Origin: CAZMBI01 sp964564675 | GTDB lineage: Bacteria; Pseudomonadota; Alphaproteobacteria; Rickettsiales; UBA3002 | Length of the DNA: 30,815 bases | Direction of reading: 5' to 3' | Assembly (NCBI GenBank): GCA_964564675.1 | Contig: CAZMBI010000021.1 | Location: 1-30,815, forward strand | Part shown: positions 15,417-22,067 of the stretch, piece after piece | Numbering within the stretch: position 1 is the first letter of the stretch | Layout: every line of letters starts with the position of its first letter | Notes under the pieces: generated by a model | The model's database searches: none | Seen by the model: the letters and a program-made list of their open reading frames with translations, nothing else | What the model was told of the DNA's origin: nothing | Made by a program: the position numbers and the translations under genes

Positions 15417-15445
15417 TTGACAATCCCGTGACGTGGGCTTATGGG
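15417..15445 (+). promoter_or_regulatory. Candidate promoter of tpsB
   Basis: A perfect TTGACA (15417-15422) is followed after 17 bp by TATGGG (15440-15445), a weak -10 element. Transcription would start around 15452, leaving a short leader with AGAGG (15461-15465) 6 nt before the tpsB ATG. A weak -10 beside a consensus -35 would suit activator-dependent expression, but no operator is visible. Confidence 0.4.
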
Positions 15446-15471
15446 TAGCCAAAAGCAAGTAGAGGTTCAGC

Positions 15472-17157
15472 ATGACAAACTGGCGTATGTTGCTGTGCAG
15501 CACAGTTCTCGTATCCGTGGCAACGCAAGCGGGCGCGCAAGGTCTGCCCGAGACGATTGACCCGGGGCGTTTGCAGGAGCGCTTCGAGCGCGACGAGCGC
15601 CCGGATGTGGTGCCCGATGAAGTGGTGCCATCCGACCGGCAGCCCTCCAGCGCGCCGAGTTTTGATCCTGACCTGCGTTTTGAGCTGCAGGCCGTTGATA
15701 TCGAAGGCAATACGGTCTTTTCCGATGACGAACTGGCGATGCTTTATGCTGATCACATCGGGCAGGAAGTGAATCTGAATGCCGTGCAGGCCATCGCGCA
15801 GGAAATCACGGTGAAATACCGCAGCGCCGGCTATATCCTCGCGCGCGCGGTGGTGCCCGCACAGCGTATCGGCGAGGGCGAGGTGACGATTCGCGTCATT
15901 GAGGGCTATATCGATAATGTCACCTTCCAGGGCGAAGTGCCGGGCGATACCGGGTTGATTGACAAATATGTCAAGAATCTGACCGAGCAGCGCCCGCTCA
16001 ATGTCGAGCAGATGGAGCGCTATATCCTGCTGATTAATGATCTAGCGGGGATGACGGCGCGCGGCGCCTTAAGCCCGTCACCGGCAACACCCGGCGCCTC
16101 GCTTTTAACCATTACCATGCAGCAGCGCGATTATGACGGCCGTTTCGAGTTGGATAATCGGGGCAGCCGATTCCTGGGCCCGGCACAGGGCAAGATTACG
16201 CTGCGCGGCAATGATTTGTTCGGCAATCATGAGCGTATTACGTTCCGTACGGTTGACACCCTCAATCTGGACGAGTTGTTCTATCACGAGCTGTCGATCG
16301 AGCAGCCGGTGGGCTCGGAAGGCACGCGGCTTCGTCTGCTAGGCTCTATAACCGATACCGAACCGGGCAACGGGCTTGAGCCGCTGGATATTGAGGGTGA
16401 CAGTGTGAGCGTGATTCTGGAAGCCACGCACCCCTTCATCCGCTCGCGGCGCGAGAACCTGTTCGGGACGTTCGGCTTTACCTATCGCGATACTGAGCTC
16501 GACGTGCTGGGCACCGAGCTGTATGAGGACAATATTCGCAAGGTGCATGCCGGGTTCTCGTACGACTTTTATGATCGTTATCTCGGCATCAACCAGTTTT
16601 CCGCGCGGATCACCCAGGGGATCGATGCCTTTGGTGCGAATGATGACAATGACCCTGTCTCGCGGGCCAACGCCGACCCGGATTTTACGCGCGTGAATTT
16701 TGACGCGCAACGGCTGCAATCGATCGATGAGCATTTCGCCATTCAGCTGAATACCTCCGGGCAATATGCCTTCGATGAATTATACTCATCGGAAGAGTTT
16801 ACCATCGGCGGCGAGTTCTTCGGCAGTGCCTATGATCCTGCCGAGCTCAGCGGCGAGCACGGCATAGCCGCACGCGCGGAGCTGCAATATAATATTGATT
16901 ATCCGGCGCAGTGGCTGAACAGCTCACAAGCCTATTATTTCCTCGATGGCGGCAAAATCTGGAATGATAATGCGCTGGCCGGGGAGTTGGCCAACGCCTC
17001 GCTGGTATCCACCGGCCTGGGGCTGCGCATAGAGGCGCTGGACCAATGGCGCGGCGCGCTGGAGCTGGCGACGCCGGTAACGCGTGATGTCTCCGCCGAG
17101 GGCAGTGACGGCGATGATACACGTCTGTTTTTCCGGCTGAGTTATGACCTGCAGTAA
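15472..17157 (+). CDS. Two-partner secretion outer-membrane transporter (ShlB/FhaC/HecB family)
   Basis: TpsB proteins form a 16-stranded outer-membrane barrel that exports a partner TpsA protein. Its 561 residues begin with a signal peptide (MTNWRMLLCS..., likely cleaved after AGA at about 23). A POTRA domain follows at about 65-145 (FELQAVDIEGNTVFSDDEL), then a second POTRA at about 145-220, then the barrel to a C-terminal LFFRLSYDLQ, a typical outer-membrane end with aromatic residues. The lid-loop motif (about 443-460) reads FTIGGEFFGSAYDP. Family members usually have an Arg before the small and aromatic residues, and here it is Ser452. AGAGG lies 6 nt before the ATG. The adhesin gene tpsA follows after about 175 bp on the same strand, so its substrate is almost certainly that protein. 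Confidence 0.92.
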   Translation: MTNWRMLLCSTVLVSVATQAGAQGLPETIDPGRLQERFERDERPDVVPDEVVPSDRQPSSAPSFDPDLRFELQAVDIEGNTVFSDDELAMLYADHIGQEVNLNAVQAIAQEITVKYRSAGYILARAVVPAQRIGEGEVTIRVIEGYIDNVTFQGEVPGDTGLIDKYVKNLTEQRPLNVEQMERYILLINDLAGMTARGALSPSPATPGASLLTITMQQRDYDGRFELDNRGSRFLGPAQGKITLRGNDLFGNHERITFRTVDTLNLDELFYHELSIEQPVGSEGTRLRLLGSITDTEPGNGLEPLDIEGDSVSVILEATHPFIRSRRENLFGTFGFTYRDTELDVLGTELYEDNIRKVHAGFSYDFYDRYLGINQFSARITQGIDAFGANDDNDPVSRANADPDFTRVNFDAQRLQSIDEHFAIQLNTSGQYAFDELYSSEEFTIGGEFFGSAYDPAELSGEHGIAARAELQYNIDYPAQWLNSSQAYYFLDGGKIWNDNALAGELANASLVSTGLGLRIEALDQWRGALELATPVTRDVSAEGSDGDDTRLFFRLSYDLQ

Positions 17158-17333
17158 GCTGCGGAAAAATATAAAAAAAGCGCTGCTTGATAAAAATAGT
17201 TAACATTTAGTTAATTTTGGTCGCATTGTATGGATTTATATGTTAGCGATGACATCGATTCGGTTAAACGTTCAACCAAACTTAGCGGATAACGAACTAG
17301 TAATCAGTGATAATTGACAGAGGTTTCAGGCTT

Positions 17334-20300
17334 ATGAAAACGCACGGCACAACGGGCAATTCCCCACTCAAAACCATTTTGCAAAACAGCACGGCCATGA
17401 CCGCCGGATTGATAGTGGCCTGCGCCGCCTCCGGTGCGATGGCGCTGCCCCAGGGCGGCCAGGTGGCGCATGGTGATGTGACCATTCAGACCGGTAATAA
17501 GGCGCTCAATGTCCGGCAGGAGACAAACAAAGCCATCATCAACTGGCAGTCGTTTGATATCGCCGGCGATGAAGCAACAAACTTTCGCCAGCCCTCGGCT
17601 GATGCGGTGGCGCTTAACCGGGTGACCGGCAGTCAGAACCCCTCGCAGATTCTGGGTACGTTGACCGCCAATGGCCGCGTCATGTTGATTAATCCCAACG
17701 GGGTTCTGTTTGGTCAAAACGCACGGGTTGATGTTGCCGGGCTGATCGCCAGCACCGCCGATATCGCCGACCAAGACTTTTTGAACGACCGTTTGCATTT
17801 CACGCAGCCGGGGGCAGCCAATGCGCAGATTATCAATGAGGGCAGCATTTCGGTGAAAGAAGGCGGACTGGCGGCGCTGGTCGCACCGGGTGTGGAAAAC
17901 CGTGGCATTATCCGGGCCAAGCGGGGCACGGTGGCGCTGGCCGGCGGCGAGCAGGCAACGTTTGATTTTTACGGTGATGAGCTGATCCAGTTCACCGTCA
18001 ACGGCAACAGCCGCGGCATCGTCAATACCGGCGTTATCCGCGCCAATGATGGCGGCTCGGTGTATATGACCGCCAGTGCGGCCAGCAATGTGGTGGATAA
18101 CGTGATTAATACCAGCGGCGTCGTCGAAGCGACCTCGGCACGCATGGAAGGCGGTGAGATCGTACTGGATGGCGGCAGTGGCGCGGTGAAAGTCGCCGGC
18201 ACGGTCGATGCCTCAAGCACGGCAGCCACAGGCGGCAGTGTCAAAGTCACCGGCAGCCAGGTGACGGTGGAACAGGCCAGGGTTAACGCCTCCGGGGCGA
18301 GCGAAGGCGGCGAGATTGCCGTGGGCGGTGAAAAATACGGCACGGGCGAACTGCAAAATGCCAGTAAAGTCACGGTGGATGCGCAGTCAAGCCTGCAGGC
18401 CGACGGCGGTTCCAGCGCCGGCGGCGAAATCGTCATCTGGTCGGAAGACGCCACCCGCTTTGCCGGGTCCATCAGCGCTACCGGCGGCACCGATGGTGGC
18501 TTTGCCGAAGTCTCCTCGCGCGGCGCGCTGAGCTTTAACGGTACGGTCGATCTGACCGGCGCGACCGGCACCAACGGCTTGTTGCTGCTTGATCCGGACG
18601 ATGTCGTCATCGGGGGCGATACGAGCGACGATTCGGAGGTGGCCGATAGAGAGGTGAAAAAGGACGATGGCAGCGGCACGTTCCAGATTTCCGCCGATGC
18701 GGTGGAAAATGCGCTGGAGACGGCCAGTGTGTTGATTGAAGCCATTAACCGCATTCTGGTGGAACGCGCGATTGATGTTTCCGGCAACGGCAGCGCGAAA
18801 GGCAAAGGCCTGACGCTGAAAGCCGATAATGTGGACGTGGAAGCGGACGTGCGCCTTAATGACGGGAATTTCAACCTGTTCGGCAATAATCTGACGGTGG
18901 ATGCCGTGGCCGATGTCGGTGAGGCGACCTTTACCGTCGCCGGGTTGGACGGTACGTCACCCGCCGATAACTTTACGATTACTCCGGGCTCTGAAGTCAG
19001 GAGCACATTGCCGGACTTTAACGATGTGATCGAAGGCGTGGTGGTCCGTGCCGATAATATCGTGAATGACGGCGTGATTAATGCCGTGGCCGATGTCAAA
19101 CTCAATGCGACTAACAACATTGACTCCAATGGAAACGTGATCTCGCAGGAGGAAGATGTCTTCATGGATGCGGGCAATAACATCACCATTGACGGGCGGG
19201 TGGAAGCCGGGCCGGAGATTAATCAAGATGATGTCATTATCACGGCGGTGAATAACATTACCGTCGATGAGAATGGCGAACTGGTGGCAGGCGACGATGT
19301 GCGCCTGCGCGATGCACAGAAGATCCGCGTACTGGGCTCGATTAAGGCGGAAGAGGACATCACCCTGATCGCGCTCGACCATCTGTTCCTGGGCGGCACT
19401 TTTGACAGTCCGGTCACCACTGAAGACGACGTGCCGGGCGGTTTAGATGATTTGCCTGCCGAGCCGCCGTTGAATCTCCGGGTTTCCACGGCGCCGGAAG
19501 TGACCGTGCTTAACGACGATAACAGCGTGCAGCTGGCGGTTGATATCGTGGAAGCCGACGGCCGGGTCAATGTTGAAGCCGGCACGTATGAGGAATATGT
19601 CTTTATCGACAAGAACCTGACGCTGCGCGGCATCAGCGGGGATCGCGGCACGGTGCAAATCGCGCCGGAATCGCTGCCCAACGATATCGGTGAGCAGCTC
19701 CTCTCTCACAGTTTTGACGGCAATTACACTCTGCCGATTATCGCGGTGAGACAGGCCGAAGTGGAAATTTCGGACCTGACCGTGGACGGCACCAATGTGC
19801 AGTCCGATTTTGACAGCGATGAGCGGGCCGGCGGCATCGGCCTGAAAAACAGTGGCGGCCTGATTAAAAATGTGCACGTTACCAATATCGCCGATGACGG
19901 GCTTAGCGACAGTGAGTACACCAATATCGTCACTGAAGGCTTCGGCGGAGGCGTCGGCATTTTCGTCGATAACGGTGAAGCTGNNNNNNNNNNNNNNNNN
20001 NNNNNNNNNNNNNNNNNNNNNNNNNNNNNNNNNNNNNNNNNNNNNNNNNNNNNNNNNNNNNNNNNNNNNNNNNNNNNNNNNNNTGTGGATCCCGAGAATC
20101 CCGAGGGCGGGGAATCGCGGGAGATTATCGGACCGGATCCGGCGGTGCGCATTGTCGACAGCCTGGTCGATAACACGCAGGATATCGGCATCCACGTGCG
20201 CGATGTAGAAGGCACGAGCATTGAGGACAGCACGGTGGACGGCGGCAATACCGGCCTGTTGATCGACGGTGGCCAGTCCTTCCTCGCCTTTAACGATGTC

Positions 20301-21029
20301 GCCGGCGGTTCGGCCTTTAACAACCAGAACACCTATCAGATCGCGCTGATTAACGATGCGATGGATGATCTGGATCTGGCGGTGGATACGGTGTTCTTTA
20401 ACGGTACGCGAGGCGATCAGCTCACCCCGGCACAAGGCGAACCGCTGGTATGGGACGAGGATGATGATGACACGGTTGGTGATATCGTCTTCACCGGTCA
20501 GGAAGAGCCAGAGGAGCCCGAAGAGCCAGAGGAGCCTGGTGACCCTGGCGATCCGGGTGATCCGGGTGATCCGGGTGATCCGGGTGATCCGCCCCCGCCT
20601 GCGCCAGAGCCGGAACCTGAGCCGGAACCCGAACCCGAACCCGAGCCTGAGCCTACCGAGCCGGAAGAGCCTGCGGATGACGGGGGCGATGATTCCAGCA
20701 CGCAATCCAACACGGTGTTGCTGACGGAAACCGATATTGACCGCAGTTCGACTTTCTTTGATGGCCTGTTCTCCTTCTTTGGGAAAACGCTGGGCATCAA
20801 TAATAACCTGGACGGCAGCGTCAATATTGATCTCAGCCTGCTTGGCCAAGGCGGCGGCGCCAATTTCGCTAATCTGAGTCCCGAACAGTTGGGCGCGATC
20901 GAGCCGGCTGCCGGCCCCGGAGCCACCGGCGAGGATGAAGGCGCTAACTGTGTCGAGAACTACCTCGATAGCGGGTATCAGCAAAACTTCAACCTGAGCG
21001 ATTGCAATCCGCAAAACAACACCTTTTAA
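17334..21029 (+). CDS. Two-partner secretion adhesin (filamentous haemagglutinin-type TpsA), interrupted by an assembly gap
   Basis: This is the secreted partner of the upstream TpsB. Numbering from the ATG at 17334 (an in-frame GTG at 17307 is less likely), a long signal peptide ends near Ala37. A TPS haemagglutination-activity domain (about 40-290) carries the secretion motif NPNG at 120-123 and ANGRVMLINPNGVLFG around it. Beta-helix repeats rich in Gly, Asp and Asn follow. A pectate-lyase-like helix start (VNVEAGTYEEYVFIDKNLTL) lies near 742. A 100-N gap (19984-20083) interrupts the beta-helix. A Glu/Pro/Gly/Asp linker leads to the C-terminal region, with PAAG at 1191-1194 and cysteines 1206 and 1224. 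The arrangement resembles P. aeruginosa CdrA. Downstream numbering depends on the unknown gap size, and frame continuity across it is not evidence. Confidence 0.9.
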   Translation: MKTHGTTGNSPLKTILQNSTAMTAGLIVACAASGAMALPQGGQVAHGDVTIQTGNKALNVRQETNKAIINWQSFDIAGDEATNFRQPSADAVALNRVTGSQNPSQILGTLTANGRVMLINPNGVLFGQNARVDVAGLIASTADIADQDFLNDRLHFTQPGAANAQIINEGSISVKEGGLAALVAPGVENRGIIRAKRGTVALAGGEQATFDFYGDELIQFTVNGNSRGIVNTGVIRANDGGSVYMTASAASNVVDNVINTSGVVEATSARMEGGEIVLDGGSGAVKVAGTVDASSTAATGGSVKVTGSQVTVEQARVNASGASEGGEIAVGGEKYGTGELQNASKVTVDAQSSLQADGGSSAGGEIVIWSEDATRFAGSISATGGTDGGFAEVSSRGALSFNGTVDLTGATGTNGLLLLDPDDVVIGGDTSDDSEVADREVKKDDGSGTFQISADAVENALETASVLIEAINRILVERAIDVSGNGSAKGKGLTLKADNVDVEADVRLNDGNFNLFGNNLTVDAVADVGEATFTVAGLDGTSPADNFTITPGSEVRSTLPDFNDVIEGVVVRADNIVNDGVINAVADVKLNATNNIDSNGNVISQEEDVFMDAGNNITIDGRVEAGPEINQDDVIITAVNNITVDENGELVAGDDVRLRDAQKIRVLGSIKAEEDITLIALDHLFLGGTFDSPVTTEDDVPGGLDDLPAEPPLNLRVSTAPEVTVLNDDNSVQLAVDIVEADGRVNVEAGTYEEYVFIDKNLTLRGISGDRGTVQIAPESLPNDIGEQLLSHSFDGNYTLPIIAVRQAEVEISDLTVDGTNVQSDFDSDERAGGIGLKNSGGLIKNVHVTNIADDGLSDSEYTNIVTEGFGGGVGIFVDNGEAXXXXXXXXXXXXXXXXXXXXXXXXXXXXXXXXXXVDPENPEGGESREIIGPDPAVRIVDSLVDNTQDIGIHVRDVEGTSIEDSTVDGGNTGLLIDGGQSFLAFNDVAGGSAFNNQNTYQIALINDAMDDLDLAVDTVFFNGTRGDQLTPAQGEPLVWDEDDDDTVGDIVFTGQEEPEEPEEPEEPGDPGDPGDPGDPGDPGDPPPPAPEPEPEPEPEPEPEPEPTEPEEPADDGGDDSSTQSNTVLLTETDIDRSSTFFDGLFSFFGKTLGINNNLDGSVNIDLSLLGQGGGANFANLSPEQLGAIEPAAGPGATGEDEGANCVENYLDSGYQQNFNLSDCNPQNNTF
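19984..20083. other. Assembly gap of 100 N inside tpsA
   Basis: Exactly 100 undetermined bases lie within the beta-helix region of the adhesin. A round 100 is the usual placeholder for a gap of unknown length. Both sides read in a plausible frame, but 100 is not a multiple of three, so the real gap must differ or the frame match is chance. Repetitive coding sequence probably broke the assembly. Confidence 0.98.
20538..20657 (+). repeat. Tandem codon repeats encoding a GDP/EP linker in tpsA
   Basis: Six 9-bp units coding Gly-Asp-Pro run from 20538 to 20591, the last four identical at DNA level. A proline run and a series of Pro-Glu dipeptides follow to about 20657. The linker separates the beta-helix from the C-terminal anchor region. 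Such repeats expand and contract by slippage, so linker length may vary between strains. Confidence 0.85.
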
Positions 21030-21054
21030 CCATCCGGTTTCGGTGTGAGGATAC

Positions 21055-21090
21055 ATCCCGGAAGGCCGAGAGGCCTGTCCGGGATTTCCT
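21055..21090 (+). terminator. Rho-independent terminator after tpsA
   Basis: ATCCCGGA (21055-21062) and AGGCC (21063-21067) pair with GGCCT (21072-21076) and TCCGGGAT (21078-21085) around a GAGA loop, with one bulged G. TTCCTT follows. The stem begins 26 nt after the tpsA stop, which fits the end of a tpsBA transcript. Confidence 0.75.
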
Positions 21091-21210
21091 TATGAGCCCA
21101 CGGATCGCGCAGCGGCGTGCTGGGTGTGAGGGCAGGGTTTCGCCTGCGGTTCCCTCTATGTCATTTTTCGAGCGGGCACTGGTGCCCGGCGAGGAATCTC
21201 AATCCGTTGC

Positions 21211-21370
21211 CCAAGATCCCTCGCTGCGCCGCAAGCGGCTGCGCTCGGGATGACACATTGTCATTGCGAGCGAACGCATGTGAGCGCGGCAATCCAGCCA
21301 GGCGGAACGGTGTGGCGCAAGCGGTTGGTACCCATGGATTGCGTCGTCGCCTGCGGCGCCTCGCAATGAC
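21211..21370. repeat. Composite dispersed inverted repeats between tpsA and the lapG-like gene
   Basis: The gap 21030-21411 carries no gene. It first has a partly self-complementary stretch (21211-21254, ending CTCGGGATGAC). A larger inverted repeat follows, with outer arms GTCATTGCGAG (21260-21270) and CTCGCAATGAC (21360-21370) and inner arms around CAATCC and GGATTG. These match the style of intergenic palindromic repeats that are scattered through many alphaproteobacterial genomes. They lie between two convergent genes and may help end transcription from both sides. Confidence 0.65.
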
Positions 21371-21411
21371 CCTGCGCAGATCGCCGGCGGCTTCGTTCAG
21401 GATGGCAGCAT

Positions 21412-22032
21412 TTAGGGCAAATGCCGCCACCAGGCCTGTTCGTTGATCGAATAAATCGGCCGGTAATGGTGGATTTGCTGATCGGTCACCACGCTGGGAA
21501 TCTGATTATCAAGAATATAGACAGTGCCCGATTTGCGCACCGCCAGTACCGAATGCAGAATATTTAAATTTTCGTCCTGCAATACGACAATGCGCATCTG
21601 TTCGGGCGACCAGCCCAAACGCCGCAGGGCCATATATTTGGCGATGGCATAATCCTCGCAGTCCCCATCTTTGATTAAAAACTGCAGGGGCGAGGCCCAG
21701 TAGTCGCTAATGCCCCAGTTTTTAATGTCGAGGATGTAATCAGCCTCATTGAACTGGTTGTTAATGGCGCGCAAGGTTTCGACGTTCAACGGGTTGGCTG
21801 CGGATTCAATCGTGAGTTGTTCCCAGCTTTTGCGATGGCAACCGCCCTCGGTGCAGCGCTTATCGGCGCTTTGCTGCATACGCTCAAGCATGGTGGTCCA
21901 TTTAGGGAAGGGTTTGAGATCGCCGGAGCGCTCCTCCCGCGACAGAAAAAGCGAAAACTCATCCCCCCGGGCAAAACCGGAGGTTGAGAACGCGAGCAGG
22001 CCGCATAAAAAGATTGGATAAACCCAGCGCAT
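21412..22032 (-). CDS. lapG: LapG-type periplasmic transglutaminase-like cysteine protease (BTLCP)
   Basis: This 206-residue protein belongs to the BTLCP family, whose best known member LapG is a Ca2+-dependent periplasmic protease that cuts surface adhesins at a dialanine. A signal peptide (MRWVYPIFLCGLLAFSTSGFA) is probably cleaved near 21. The catalytic triad is visible: Cys125 in GDCEDYAIAKY, His160 in LHSVLAV and Asp175 in YILDNQ. Acidic residues Asp124 and Glu126 around the Cys are the Ca2+ ligands in LapG. WGISDYWASPLQFL and RPIYSINEQAWW are further family blocks. The gene is convergent to tpsA, a likely substrate, and divergent from the sensor gene at 22068 with only 35 bp between. 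No ribosome site precedes the ATG. I use the symbol lapG by homology; the target is inferred. Confidence 0.88.
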   Translation of the reverse strand: MRWVYPIFLCGLLAFSTSGFARGDEFSLFLSREERSGDLKPFPKWTTMLERMQQSADKRCTEGGCHRKSWEQLTIESAANPLNVETLRAINNQFNEADYILDIKNWGISDYWASPLQFLIKDGDCEDYAIAKYMALRRLGWSPEQMRIVVLQDENLNILHSVLAVRKSGTVYILDNQIPSVVTDQQIHHYRPIYSINEQAWWRHLP

Positions 22033-22039
22033 TTCGATT

Positions 22040-22047
22040 AGTATACT
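22040..22047. promoter_or_regulatory. Palindromic -10 element shared by two divergent genes
   Basis: AGTATACT (22040-22047) is a perfect palindrome holding TATACT on each strand, a good -10 hexamer both ways. It lies in the 35-bp gap between the lapG-like gene (-) and the sensor gene (+). On the minus strand it ends 7 nt before the lapG-like ATG, so that mRNA would be leaderless. -35 elements are weak. The call rests on position and pattern only. Confidence 0.35.
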
Positions 22048-22067
22048 CCAAATTTAAGGAACGACCA

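Noticed and set aside
17969..19189. Open frame of 406 codons on the minus strand inside tpsA
   Set aside because: It is Ser/Thr/Pro/Leu-rich, the reverse-strand image of a Gly/Asp/Ala-rich beta-helix gene. It has no domain, and the plus strand is clearly coding.
20538..20657. CRISPR-like array
   Set aside because: Units are 9 bp or shorter and run without spacers; they encode an in-frame Gly-Asp-Pro and Pro-Glu linker.
19443..21056. Long minus-strand open frame across tpsA and the N gap
   Set aside because: It is open partly because of N codons and carries Arg/Ile repeats mirroring the GDP/EP linker; the plus strand is the real gene.
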